Translations under genes and position numbers: made by a program | Source: Caldifarciminota bacterium | GTDB taxonomy: Bacteria; Hydrothermota; Hydrothermia; B15-G9 | Direction of reading: 5' to 3' | DNA: 32,604 nt | Assembly: GCA_027037615.1 (NCBI GenBank) | Contig: JALVZN010000074.1 | Span: 1 to 32,604 of the forward strand | Shown: positions 1-8,324 of the stretch, piece after piece | How positions within the stretch are numbered: position 1 is the first letter of the stretch | Layout of the letters: the number at the start of each line of letters is the position of its first letter | Notes under the pieces: generated by a model | What the model was told of the DNA's origin: nothing | Database searches by the model: none | Seen by the model: only the letters and a program-made list of their open reading frames with translations

Positions 1-778
1 CCACAACTTTCAGGTCAGGCGCCATCTTTTTCAGCTGATACACAATTCCGAGATGGTAATCCGAATGGAAACCGCCGTTGACATGCAACATCTTGTAATC
101 GGGATGTTTTTTCATGAACCTGATTATCGATTCGGCCATCGTCGCATCCTTGAGGCACTGAGCATGATAGAACTGTTCGATAACCTTGTTTCCGCCGCTG
201 TCCGACATGTGTCGAAACTCCCTCATGGCCTCCGCAAACCTCTCGCGATACTCAGGCGAATCGTAGTAAATCTTTGAGGCAATCCATTGTTTTTCCGTGT
301 CCGAGAGGGTGAAAAGGAATGCAGTATCGTTTTTGGCCACACCGTTTGCGATGTAACGCGGCACATTGGTGCCGATCACAGGCAATCCATGCTCACGGGC
401 GAACTCCACCATCGGGCGGTAATCCGTTTCATAGTTGGGCCATGGCCTTGAGCCTTTGAGAAATTCGGCCTCGCTAATGTCGCCCTTGAGATAAGCGTCG
501 AGCAAGGGCTGCACATCGCGCTCGAACATCTCCATTCCGAGCGCCACCTTGTGGTATTTTTCATAAAGTGCCTTCAAAAGCGCAAGTTCGGCATCGTGCG
601 ACACTTTCGCATCATGGTGCTCGCCGAAGAAGATTACATCGTAATCGGCCACCGCATCAGCCACCTGCTCAGCTGTCATGAGCTGCCCGGTGTTCACATC
701 TATGAACACGGCCTTATCCGTAACATGCTCTCCCATCGTTATCAAAGCCATGATTATCGCTCCTGTCAACATCTTCAT
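1..778 (-). CDS. ChaN-like / DUF399 protein (haem-binding uptake, Tiki superfamily), 3' end outside window
   Basis: The reading frame is open on the minus strand from ATG at 778 to the window edge (259 codons) and so lacks its C-terminus. Upstream is an AGGAG ribosome site; a second ATG two codons in (772) is also possible. The N-terminus is a short hydrophobic signal-like segment (residues 3-15). Next comes the family hallmark VIFFGEHHD near residues 46-54, followed by GMEMFERD, GTNVPR and a late HVNGGFHSDYHLGI segment. These acidic and His residues match the ChaN/EreA/Tiki metal-binding core. ChaN proteins are envelope proteins linked to iron or haem handling; the exact substrate here is unknown. 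The 204-bp gap upstream (779-982) holds only a TATACT-like -10 at 849-854 without a convincing -35. The family call is firm, the role is not. Confidence 0.85.
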   Translation of the reverse strand, partial: MKMLTGAIIMALITMGEHVTDKAVFIDVNTGQLMTAEQVADAVADYDVIFFGEHHDAKVSHDAELALLKALYEKYHKVALGMEMFERDVQPLLDAYLKGDISEAEFLKGSRPWPNYETDYRPMVEFAREHGLPVIGTNVPRYIANGVAKNDTAFLFTLSDTEKQWIASKIYYDSPEYRERFAEAMREFRHMSDSGGNKVIEQFYHAQCLKDATMAESIIRFMKKHPDYKMLHVNGGFHSDYHLGIVYQLKKMAPDLKVV

Positions 779-982
779 CTCCTCTCCTGTTCTGTAATCG
801 AATTATGAAGAAAACAGGCCGTTTTTTTCAATTTTAGGAGCTACAATAAGTATAGTGAAAATGTGAAAAAGGAGAAGCAATCGGGAAAAATTAAGCAAAG
901 AACAATCTCCACTTGAACCTAATTTCAAAGCTATCGTTAACCGTTGCCTTCCATGAGGCGGCACAGGTGGCGCTCGTGGAGT

Positions 983-1699
983 TCATGGCATGGCCACGAT
1001 ACAAATCGTCACCGCCAGCGAGGCAGTTATTACAACCCAATCGTATAATCCGAAGCGCTCAAACCTGACCTTTCTCCTGTTGTCGGATCTAAATCCGCGC
1101 GCCTCAAGCACGGCGGCGATGTCTCTGGCACGCTTAAGCGTGTTAAAAACTAACGGGATGGTCAAATTCAGGTAGAAAGATGCCCTCTCTTTCAGCTTCA
1201 TGTCGTTGGGCTCAATGCCTCTCAGTCTCAACGAGTTCAACATGTCGCGGATTTCGTTCCTGATGATCGGAATGAACCTGAAACCGATGATCGTCATGAG
1301 CAAAATCACATTCGGCACGCCGAAAAATCCCATCGCCCTTATGAATTCCCGTTCCCCAAGCGCTATCAGCAGATAACCGGTTACTATGATGATCGTAACC
1401 CTCATGACCGTGCTGGTTGCGTTCATGAGGCTCGTTTTGAACAGGATGGGATGCCCGAATAGGGTCAAAATCGGTGCCCCGCGCGGCGCAAATATGTTCT
1501 GGAGTATCGCCATCGTCAGGAAAAGGTAAAAGAGCTCCTTCAACCTCCTTATGCCGCTCAGCGGGTTAACTCCGACAATTCGGACGGCAGCAGCCGAAGC
1601 AAGCAGCACAAACGACAGTTTTATCGGGTCGTTCAGAATTATCGCAGCGGTCGAAAAGATCGCAGTGATAAGGACTTTTGTCCTTGAATCAAATTTCAT
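983..1699 (-). CDS. ecfT: ECF transporter transmembrane component EcfT
   Basis: This 238-residue polytopic membrane protein is the energy-coupling subunit that links the ATPases of an ECF importer to its substrate-binding S component. The two cytoplasmic coupling motifs of EcfT are visible as LRLRG (residues 157-161) and LEARG (198-202), each carrying the characteristic Arg-Gly. Hydrophobic segments lie at about 10-45, 55-70, 98-115 and 128-147, and near the C-terminus. The length is normal for EcfT. The ATG overlaps the stop of the upstream ATPase gene by 4 bp (ATGA), so translation is coupled. It is the last gene of the four-gene ECF operon. Confidence 0.92.
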   Translation of the reverse strand: MKFDSRTKVLITAIFSTAAIILNDPIKLSFVLLASAAAVRIVGVNPLSGIRRLKELFYLFLTMAILQNIFAPRGAPILTLFGHPILFKTSLMNATSTVMRVTIIIVTGYLLIALGEREFIRAMGFFGVPNVILLMTIIGFRFIPIIRNEIRDMLNSLRLRGIEPNDMKLKERASFYLNLTIPLVFNTLKRARDIAAVLEARGFRSDNRRKVRFERFGLYDWVVITASLAVTICIVAMP

Positions 1700-3021
1700 A
1701 GCCTGATTTCCCGCGTCTCGCCGTTAAATTCCAGACGGCTTTTCATGGGCGAGGTTATGAGTGCGCCGTGAATCTCCCTCAGCGTTGAGCTCAAAATCGA
1801 CGCAAGGTTAGCCAGCTGAACAGGATCGAGGTTAGCCTCAGGTTCATCCATGACGAGATACATCGGCTCTGCTGCGAACACCGACGCCATTGCAACGCGC
1901 TTCATCTCGCCTCCGCTCAGGTTGAGCGGAAACCTGTCTCGGTAGCGCGAAAGCTGAAACATATCAAGGACATCGGAAAGCTTTGAAGTCGAAAATGTGC
2001 CCCTTGCCTTCATCGATATCGCTATCTCCTCCTCCACAGTACGCCCAACAATCTGGTATTCAGGCACCTGAAAGAGGTATCCGATGTGTTTCCCGATCTC
2101 GGACAGCCTCATTTCGGAGATGTCCCTGCCCATCAACAAGATCTCACCTGAAGATGGCCTATCCAGCCCGACCAGAAAACGCGTCAATGTGGTTTTGCCC
2201 GAACCGGTCGGCCCCAGCAAAAGCGTTATCCCGCCATCAATTTCCATTGAATTTATCTCAATCGTCCTATCGCCTGCGCTGTGATGCAGCCCTTTGACCT
2301 GAAAAACAGGGGTTTCGTGGCGGCCTGACGGGGTCTCGACCAAAATCCGTTCCGCATCAGGCAATCCGCGATGCAGTTCCCCGTCCACAAGCGTGTATGC
2401 GGTGTCAGCTATCTCAGGTGGTGACGGCCAGCTGCCGAAGATCAGAATCGATGCCCCTCGCTCCTTCTCCGTCCCGACAAGCTCCCACAAAACCTTTTCG
2501 GCCTTCGGGTCGAGGAATGCGTCGGGCTCATCCAGTATCAAAAGCTCAGGATGGGCGGCAATGGCGACACAGAGCGACAAGAGCTGTTTCTGCCCCTGAG
2601 ACAAGCGTTCAGGGGAGTCATCGGCGCGAGACAGGAGTCCGACATGTTCCAGAAGTTCATCCGTTCGCACCCTTGCGTCGCCTTCATCGAAGCCCGCATT
2701 TTCGAGGACAAACGCCAGCTCATCCCTCAATGTCGAGAAAAAGACCTGAGTTTCGGGATGCTGCATGAGAAGTCCGACCGTGGAAACGCGCTCCGATGGT
2801 CCCATTTCGAGGAGGTTGCGCCCGCCGACCATCACCCTGCCGCTCAGTGTCCCGCCGTGCAGCTTCTCGACGATGCCAGCTGCTGCCAGAGCAAGCGTGG
2901 ATTTGCCTGAGCCGTTCAAACCGTAAACGAAAACCGCCTGTCCATCATCGACTTTCAGGTTGACCGACTTCAGGACATGCGTGCCGTCAGGGAAGGTGTA
3001 ATTAAGGGCTTTTATCTCCAT
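1696..3021 (-). CDS. Fused double ATPase of an ECF transporter (EcfA-EcfA')
   Basis: Two complete ABC ATPase domains sit in one 441-residue chain. Domain 1 has Walker A at 34-41 (GLNGSGKS), Q-loop Gln87, signature LSQGQ at 140-144 and Walker B with catalytic Glu at 161-165 (LILDE). Domain 2 has Walker A at 270-277 (GPTGSGKT), Q-loop Gln318, signature LSGGE at 368-372 and Walker B near 389-393 (LVMDE). ECF ATPases are usually two separate proteins; the fusion fixes a 1:1 pair. The odd point is the H-loop: where a His is expected, domain 1 reads IFGSWP (194-199) and domain 2 reads LITSP (421-425), so both switch histidines appear missing. The gene overlaps the upstream gene by 20 bp and ecfT by 4 bp. 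Confidence 0.92.
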   Translation of the reverse strand: MEIKALNYTFPDGTHVLKSVNLKVDDGQAVFVYGLNGSGKSTLALAAAGIVEKLHGGTLSGRVMVGGRNLLEMGPSERVSTVGLLMQHPETQVFFSTLRDELAFVLENAGFDEGDARVRTDELLEHVGLLSRADDSPERLSQGQKQLLSLCVAIAAHPELLILDEPDAFLDPKAEKVLWELVGTEKERGASILIFGSWPSPPEIADTAYTLVDGELHRGLPDAERILVETPSGRHETPVFQVKGLHHSAGDRTIEINSMEIDGGITLLLGPTGSGKTTLTRFLVGLDRPSSGEILLMGRDISEMRLSEIGKHIGYLFQVPEYQIVGRTVEEEIAISMKARGTFSTSKLSDVLDMFQLSRYRDRFPLNLSGGEMKRVAMASVFAAEPMYLVMDEPEANLDPVQLANLASILSSTLREIHGALITSPMKSRLEFNGETREIRL

Positions 3022-3892
3022 TCTCGTGTGGAATTAAAATCAGCTCCCTCGATTTCACCCCGTCGCCCTCAAAATAGGATTTTCCGGCTTCTGAGACGAT
3101 GTGAAGCGATTTCAGTTCGTCAAAGTCGAATGTCCGATCGCCGCCCCTGAACCTGTATCGCTCAGGCGCATCGTAATCGATTACTTTCAAAAGGGTTGCG
3201 ACTGACACGGTGTCACCAAAGACCAGTTTCGGCGAGTAGTTGAGCGCATAAGCTGCCGATGTGTCGATTATCAGCCACAACGGGTCGCTTATGTTCAGGA
3301 GGCCTCTCAGCTTGTGCGGCTTGAAGTCAACGAATTCGCCCACCGTGCCGCTGTCATGGACGAACTCGTAGGATTTGAAGAAGGCTGCGGGAAACGCCAG
3401 TTTCATGCTGTCACATGCGATCAACATCACGATCTGCGAGTCAGGGAGCTGTTTGAGAACATCAAGCCATTCCTGCTCGTTCGATGCGTAAACTTTTATC
3501 GGCAACTTCGAGAACGGCCACGACACGGGTTTGATCCACCTGAGCTTTTTGACAGCGAACATCCTGTATCTTGCAGCGGTGTCCAGTGGCACAACGAAGA
3601 CGGATCCGTATTTTTTGACATCCAACGGCTTACCGTCGATGGAATCTGCGAACAGCAGCCCATTCCGCTCAATCAGCTCAAGCGGAGCTATGATGTGATA
3701 CCCATCTTCGGCCATCATTTCGATGGCGGATGGCGTGTCGATTAGCTCCTTCACCCTGACACCGGACAGGTGCATGTATTTGCCGAATTTCAGGGTTACC
3801 GTGTCATGCGGCAATGTATCAAGCGATACCGACACCGTGTCGCTTCCATTTATCACCCAAAATCCCATGATGATGGCAAAGAGCGCATTCAT
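3002..3892 (-). CDS. Secreted protein with molybdopterin-oxidoreductase-like fold, ECF operon partner
   Basis: This 296-residue protein has an N-terminal hydrophobic signal segment (residues 1-16) and good initiation (AGGAGG seven bases before the ATG). Residues ~30-125 have the pattern of the sulfite-oxidase / oxidored_molyb fold: a leucine-rich GVRVKELID helix, EDGYHIIAPLELIERNGLLF, then DGKPLDVKKYGSVFVVPLD and a final KKLRWI strand. The second half (about 130-285) may be a second, more diverged copy. No cofactor-binding Cys is obvious. Overlaps with its neighbours (4 bp to the S component, 20 bp to the ATPase) show it is a true operon member. It probably acts outside the membrane with the S component, perhaps as substrate capture; that role is inference and the fold call is tentative. 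Confidence 0.6.
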   Translation of the reverse strand: MNALFAIIMGFWVINGSDTVSVSLDTLPHDTVTLKFGKYMHLSGVRVKELIDTPSAIEMMAEDGYHIIAPLELIERNGLLFADSIDGKPLDVKKYGSVFVVPLDTAARYRMFAVKKLRWIKPVSWPFSKLPIKVYASNEQEWLDVLKQLPDSQIVMLIACDSMKLAFPAAFFKSYEFVHDSGTVGEFVDFKPHKLRGLLNISDPLWLIIDTSAAYALNYSPKLVFGDTVSVATLLKVIDYDAPERYRFRGGDRTFDFDELKSLHIVSEAGKSYFEGDGVKSRELILIPHENGDKSP

Positions 3893-4416
3893 GGTTGATA
3901 CCTCCTTATCTCTTTTCCGACGAAGATTGCCGCTGCGCCACCAACTGCCCCGGACAACATGCCCGTCAGGACAGCTATGCTCAGTGCGATGGTGGGGATC
4001 CTGAAAAGTATCAGGTTGATGATCATCACGCCAATGCCGTTGCCCAGTGCACCTGCAACAGCGCCAACCACATAGTTTGAGCCATCATCCCGTGCTATGA
4101 GGAATACGAAGTCGATTGCCATGCCGGGCAACAGGTAAGCGGGGAGGTTTGCGATACCGTGTGCGCCAAACCCTATCAGATATGCGATAAATGCCTGAAC
4201 GAAGCTCAGAAGCGTGGCGGAACCGACCTTTTGCGTCAACGAAACGGCGAGCACTGGCCAGAACATGTAAACGACGCCCGCGATCGTGCCTGAAGGCACC
4301 CTCAATGTCGATGTTATCAGCTTTATCAAAGGCTGCACAAAGGGTTTAGCGGCAATCCCGAGAGCGGCAACCAGCGAAATGATCACAAGGTCAAGCGTGG
4401 TAAACTTCCTTTTCAC
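3889..4416 (-). CDS. ECF transporter S (substrate-specificity) component, substrate unknown
   Basis: This is a small, very hydrophobic protein of ~175 residues with about six predicted membrane segments, at the head of an operon that also encodes EcfT and the paired ATPases. It starts with a Lys/Arg-rich N-terminus and LDLVIISLVAALGIA, typical of S components, and has conserved-looking loops GFGAHGIANLPAYLLPG and NYVVGAVAGALGNGIG. It is loosely reminiscent of the YkoE/ThiW class but the substrate cannot be read from sequence. GTG at 4416 is preferred because the AGGAG site lies eight bases upstream; GTG at 4422 would leave only two bases. Its end overlaps the next gene by 4 bp. Confidence 0.8.
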   Translation of the reverse strand: MKRKFTTLDLVIISLVAALGIAAKPFVQPLIKLITSTLRVPSGTIAGVVYMFWPVLAVSLTQKVGSATLLSFVQAFIAYLIGFGAHGIANLPAYLLPGMAIDFVFLIARDDGSNYVVGAVAGALGNGIGVMIINLILFRIPTIALSIAVLTGMLSGAVGGAAAIFVGKEIRRYQP

Positions 4417-4443
4417 ATCCACATCTCCTGTTTAAGCGGACAA

Positions 4444-4449
4444 ATTATA
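4444..4449 (-). promoter_or_regulatory. Possible -10 box of the ECF operon
   Basis: A perfect TATAAT reads on the minus strand about 22 bases before the S-component start. No good -35 hexamer is found 16-18 bases upstream (CTCAGC at best), so this is a weak promoter call. No TPP or other riboswitch signature was recognised in the 104-base upstream gap. Confidence 0.3.
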
Positions 4450-4520
4450 ACGCCCAACGCACTTAAGCTGAGGGGATGGAGGGCAGGGCTAAACATCAAA
4501 GTTCAAACGGCCGGGTTCGC

Positions 4521-5171
4521 TCAAAGTATCTTTATTTTGTTGAAACTGCCGCTCAGGATAACCTCGGTCTGGCCATATCGCCTCTTTTCGGCGATGGTGT
4601 GGATGTTGAAAAAGCCTCTTTTCACGAGGTTGATCTTAGACGGCAACACAAGGGTTATGCTCGCCCCGTCAGCTGCGAAATACAGCGTTTCGGGTATGGG
4701 TTTTCGAGCCTCAAGGAACACCGATGTGCCGTTCAGGTCGAAGAATGCGCCGCGCGTCATGCCCTCGGCGTTGGCGATGTTGATGTTGCCTCCAAGTGCA
4801 TAAATCTGAAGCGGTTTTGACGCAGAGGGTGCAAAAACCACCTCGCACCTTGAAAACTTGAGGTCAAGTCTGAGGTCGAGAGCCATGAGCTTTTTGAAAT
4901 CGAGCGTCAGGTGCGAGAGAGCGGCCTGCAGGTTGAACCTGACGGACGAGCCGACTGGCAGGATGAGCGTCATCGGCGTCTTTTTAAGCACGGCCATCGG
5001 GTTGACGAAATCCTCGATACGGACATCCACGGTGTCATCGTGAGCCGAGACATCCGCCGGAATGCCGTTAGTTTTAAGCTGCGGGCCTGTGACGACCCGC
5101 AGCTCCACTCCGGTAAGCGAACCGCTTACCCTGACAAATAGGAGGTTTAAGGATAGGATCAAAATGGGCAT
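4521..5171 (-). CDS. Secreted beta-rich protein of unknown function, last gene of the gntR operon
   Basis: This 216-residue protein begins MPILILSLNLLFVRVSG, a plausible signal peptide. The ATG at 5171 lies 7 bases after the stop of the upstream gene, with AGGAT before it. The open frame continues upstream to 5420, but that part lies inside the preceding gene and has no domain sense. The mature part alternates short beta strands with glycines (LILPVGSSVRFNL, LQIYALGGNINIANAEG, ITLVLPSKINLVKRG). It resembles in style the right-handed beta structures of DUF4097, LiaF or toast-rack proteins, but no family is assigned. Being last in an operon with a DUF4097/barrel protein, it is probably periplasmic or surface-exposed. 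Confidence 0.7.
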   Translation of the reverse strand: MPILILSLNLLFVRVSGSLTGVELRVVTGPQLKTNGIPADVSAHDDTVDVRIEDFVNPMAVLKKTPMTLILPVGSSVRFNLQAALSHLTLDFKKLMALDLRLDLKFSRCEVVFAPSASKPLQIYALGGNINIANAEGMTRGAFFDLNGTSVFLEARKPIPETLYFAADGASITLVLPSKINLVKRGFFNIHTIAEKRRYGQTEVILSGSFNKIKIL

Positions 5172-5178
5172 GGTTATC

Positions 5179-6879
5179 CTATATCCTGTGTGTAAGCCTG
5201 AACACGAGCCTGAACGGTGCCTCTTTCTCGATCGAGCGCGCCACAAGCAGCGACACCGGGCCAGTTCCAACTCCCAATCCCATGTCGATGTAGGTGTCGG
5301 CAAATTCCCGCCCGGTCTTAGCAGCGTCAGCAAACACGATGCCGTCGATGCCGCTGAATTTGGCTCGATATTCCACCTGCAACAGGCCGAACATGTCTGT
5401 TTCAATTGAGTTGAGCGCATAGCCCGGAAGCGTGCCCATGCCGCCGAGACGGAATCCGAACGGGAAGTCCTCGGTCGAGGAGTATCCCATCGTAAGCCTT
5501 GCCCTCAGCTCGTTCCGATCGTTGCCCGTTTTTCCTTTGAGCTGTGCCAGAATGTTCATAAGATCACTTCCGTATGGCGAATCGATTGCCTTTTTGAGTT
5601 TTGCGTCTAACTTCAAGGGGCCGACCGCAGCTGACAGATGTCCCCTGATCCACCTGTATTCGCCTTCTTTATCCACAGCTGGATTAGCCCTGAACGGCGT
5701 GTGCGGATAGAAAAGCGACCAGTTTGTGCGCTTGCTCAAGGACGACATCTGTTCGATCTCGTAACCCACAAAAAGTTCCATTTTCGGGTAAATATTGACG
5801 CCAGCGCCGCCGAGAAACGACTTTGAGAGGTAGTAATCGAAGGCATCGTAGTTGAACAGGAACGCCTGCGCCGAGTTCTCAAGGTCGCTGAGTTTCCAGA
5901 TGTCAGGCGTGGCCACCATCGAGTGGACTTTGCCACCTATGAAAAACGGTGAGAACAGGGATTTTTGAAGTCCAAGCCACAGGTCCCATCTTTTCAGTGA
6001 GAACGCATATCTCGCGCCGAGCGAAAGCATGTCTCTCGTTTTGAAGCCCATGTATTCATGCGTGTTGTCCAGATTTGCGCTTATGCCCAGGATAAAGCCC
6101 TGAACCCTGTTGTAGCCCGATATGCCCGGAGAAGGCGCCCACAGCTCGAGGAAATTCGATGTCTTTTCGGCCTCTTCCTCCTCTTCGCCCTCGGATTCCG
6201 ACGGTTCGTAGCCTTCTCCGCCGCCCTCCACGACAAGCTGTGCGAATTTCTCTGCAACCGAACTGTCGATATAGACATCTCCGCCAGCGACTTGCACAGT
6301 GTAGTTTCCGAGCACCGAGCACATCTCATCTGCGTCCGAGATCTCCACATCGCCCGATAGGGTCTTGATGTAGAACTCCGCAGGCACACAGATGTCCATC
6401 GAGACATCTCCATCATAGACGGTTATCGTGTCGGAAACGCCGTCCCACACGGCCGAATCCTTTATCGCATACCCGTAAATCTCAACATCGCCATTGAGTG
6501 CATTCACATTCAGCCTCGACGGCGGCATGTTGTAGATCGTGACATCACCGCTCAAGGATTTTATGTCGATGTAATCGGGATAATCTGTCTGAGTGGTGTC
6601 GAATTGAACGGTTATGTCCCCGGAAATCGCCTTCAACTTCAGATTTATCCCGCCCGGAACATCTATCGTTATCCCGTAAGAACGGCCTGAGACATCCAGA
6701 ACGCCATCATCAAGATCAACGCTCAGATGGCCTTCGGAGTTTACCACGACCTGATCCGATGCGGTTATCCGCACATCGATGTCACCCGACAGAGCGGTGA
6801 CATTCACGACATCCACGCTGTCAATGCCGACAGCGGTCGAAAAAGATATGGTCAAAGCAACTGCTATTAACTGCATCAT
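5179..6879 (-). CDS. DUF4097 (adhesin-like beta-helix) fused to an Omp85/BamA-type outer-membrane barrel
   Basis: The 566-residue chain starts with a signal segment (MMQLIAVALTISFSTAVG). Residues ~20-215 are DUF4097 repeats with recurring SGD motifs (ALSGDIDV, AISGDITV, SLSGDVTI, TLSGDVEI, AGGDVYI), typical of a beta-helix. A short acidic linker rich in Glu (about 220-242) follows. Residues ~245-566 alternate amphipathic strands. They include RLGGMGTLPGYALNS, which lines up with the conserved (R)GY/F region of surface-antigen barrels, then EYRAKF and a final strand LVFRLTHRI ending in a hydrophobic residue. The fusion suggests a barrel displaying or anchoring the helix at the outer membrane. 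It is 2 bases downstream of the ABC permease gene. Confidence 0.75.
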   Translation of the reverse strand: MMQLIAVALTISFSTAVGIDSVDVVNVTALSGDIDVRITASDQVVVNSEGHLSVDLDDGVLDVSGRSYGITIDVPGGINLKLKAISGDITVQFDTTQTDYPDYIDIKSLSGDVTIYNMPPSRLNVNALNGDVEIYGYAIKDSAVWDGVSDTITVYDGDVSMDICVPAEFYIKTLSGDVEISDADEMCSVLGNYTVQVAGGDVYIDSSVAEKFAQLVVEGGGEGYEPSESEGEEEEEAEKTSNFLELWAPSPGISGYNRVQGFILGISANLDNTHEYMGFKTRDMLSLGARYAFSLKRWDLWLGLQKSLFSPFFIGGKVHSMVATPDIWKLSDLENSAQAFLFNYDAFDYYLSKSFLGGAGVNIYPKMELFVGYEIEQMSSLSKRTNWSLFYPHTPFRANPAVDKEGEYRWIRGHLSAAVGPLKLDAKLKKAIDSPYGSDLMNILAQLKGKTGNDRNELRARLTMGYSSTEDFPFGFRLGGMGTLPGYALNSIETDMFGLLQVEYRAKFSGIDGIVFADAAKTGREFADTYIDMGLGVGTGPVSLLVARSIEKEAPFRLVFRLTHRI

Positions 6880-6881
6880 GG

Positions 6882-7616
6882 CTATACCTCCATTTTGTTT
6901 TCGATGATGGCCCCGGCTGCCGCGGCGTAGATGACCGAGACCACTACAAACAGGATTAAAATGCCCAGGGAGACAGGCTGCTCGTTGTTTCCAAGCGTTT
7001 CACTACTCAGGAAAAGCACGCTGACTGACGGCAACTTATTGATCAGGGGCTGCAACACCTCAAAAAGCTTGTTTGTAATCCATGAGATGACGATGAAAGA
7101 AAGAAATCCGATGATTTTTCCGTATCGCCTTGCACTCATCCCGATCGCCTGAAGCATGAGCCCCATGGTGGCAAAGAGCCACACGAACGCCGTCAGGTAG
7201 ATGAACGACCATCCATTTGGCCTCATGGAGATGTTGCTGTCCATGTTCAAATTGATTGCAAACCCAACGATGAAGAAAAACACATAAACCAGAGCTTCAA
7301 TTGCAAGCACCAGCGCTTTGGATGTGATTATCTCAAATCCGCTGACCGGCAAAGCCTTGAGGTATTCGAGCGTCCGATTATCCCTCTCACTTTTCAAAAC
7401 CGAGATGCCCCGCACAAACATCAGGATGATTATCGGAAATATCACAGAGGCAGACAAAAGCATTAAGGGATCCCTCATCTCGGGTATCGCAAGTGAAGAC
7501 AACTTCAGCCAGATGTAGAGGTTAATGAGCACAATCCCGATGGAAACAAATATCAGCCACCCTCTTGCGGCCTTTAAGTCCTTTTGAAACAGGTTTGCGA
7601 TGTTTTTAAGCTTCAT
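6882..7616 (-). CDS. ABC-2-type transporter permease
   Basis: This 244-residue membrane protein has about six hydrophobic segments (near 20-40, 48-70, 105-125, 140-160, 170-190 and 220-238). Between segments 2 and 3 is the ABC-2 coupling-helix region KSERDNRTLEYLKALPVSGFEIITSKAL, here cited by its core NRTLEYLKALPVS, which is diagnostic of the family. It follows the ATPase gene by 9 bases and forms an exporter or sensor-type ABC complex with it. YtrA-type regulators in Firmicutes commonly control such ABC-2 pairs linked to envelope stress or lipid-targeting antibiotics; the substrate here is unknown. Confidence 0.88.
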   Translation of the reverse strand: MKLKNIANLFQKDLKAARGWLIFVSIGIVLINLYIWLKLSSLAIPEMRDPLMLLSASVIFPIIILMFVRGISVLKSERDNRTLEYLKALPVSGFEIITSKALVLAIEALVYVFFFIVGFAINLNMDSNISMRPNGWSFIYLTAFVWLFATMGLMLQAIGMSARRYGKIIGFLSFIVISWITNKLFEVLQPLINKLPSVSVLFLSSETLGNNEQPVSLGILILFVVVSVIYAAAAGAIIENKMEV

Positions 7617-7625
7617 GATCCCCTC

Positions 7626-8324
7626 CTACCCGTAAATCTGGATAAAAATGTTGTTTATGGATGCCCCGTATCTGTCTCTGAGGGTTTCGGCAGCCTCATC
7701 GATGATCTTCTCGCCGTTTTTCAGAAAGATCGCCCTGTCGAAAAGGCTTTCAGCCTCCATGACGAGATGCGTTGACAGCAGAATCGTCGAATTCTCAGGC
7801 CTGTATTCCCGAATCAGGATATCGAGAATTTTGCTCCTCGATGCCGCATCTATGCCTGAGAGCGGCTCATCGAGCAGGTAAAGTGAAACCTCCCTCGAGA
7901 AGGTCAGCGCCACCTTAAGCCGGCCGCGCATGCCCCGCGATAGGTTCGCCACCTTGAGCTTCCAATCTATGTCGAAAAACTCCAGAAGCGCCTGAGTTTT
8001 ATCCATGCTCCAGTTGTCGTAGAACTTCGATGTCCATTCGATCAGCTCCTTAACCGTCATCCAGCGATAAAGGTAATCGTTTTCCGACATGTAAGCTAAC
8101 AGCTTGCGGACACCGTGTCCGGGCTTCATTCCGAACACCGTCACCCTGCCGCTGGAAGGTCTCACGAGGCCCGCAATCACCTTAAGCAGCGTCGATTTGC
8201 CGCTGCCGTTCGGGCCAAGAATGCCGACGATCTCCCCCTCTCCAACCTCCATGCTGAGGTTCTCAAGGGCAACTGTCCGCCCATACCTCTTGGTCAGCCC
8301 ATCAATCTCAATTAATCCCTTCAT
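7626..8324 (-). CDS. ABC transporter ATP-binding protein
   Basis: A complete 232-residue ABC ATPase. Walker A is GPNGSGKS (near 38-45), the signature is the atypical LSRGMRGRL (near 128-136), Walker B is SLYLLDEP, the D-loop is SGIDAASR, and the H-loop is STHL with its histidine present. The degenerate LSRGM signature is common in ABC-2 exporters of the CcmA/YtrB type. The ATG at 8324 overlaps the end of gntR by 17 bases, with GGAGGAG located inside gntR, so the two are translationally coupled. Partner of the downstream permease. Confidence 0.92.
   Translation of the reverse strand: MKGLIEIDGLTKRYGRTVALENLSMEVGEGEIVGILGPNGSGKSTLLKVIAGLVRPSSGRVTVFGMKPGHGVRKLLAYMSENDYLYRWMTVKELIEWTSKFYDNWSMDKTQALLEFFDIDWKLKVANLSRGMRGRLKVALTFSREVSLYLLDEPLSGIDAASRSKILDILIREYRPENSTILLSTHLVMEAESLFDRAIFLKNGEKIIDEAAETLRDRYGASINNIFIQIYG

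Noticed and set aside
4423-4520. TPP or other riboswitch before the ECF operon
   Set aside because: No conserved riboswitch core was seen, and the predicted start from the TATAAT leaves too short a leader.
5172-5420. N-terminal extension of the 216-residue secreted protein
   Set aside because: The extension overlaps the barrel gene in another frame, has Arg/Cys/Ser-rich shadow composition, and hides a normal signal peptide.
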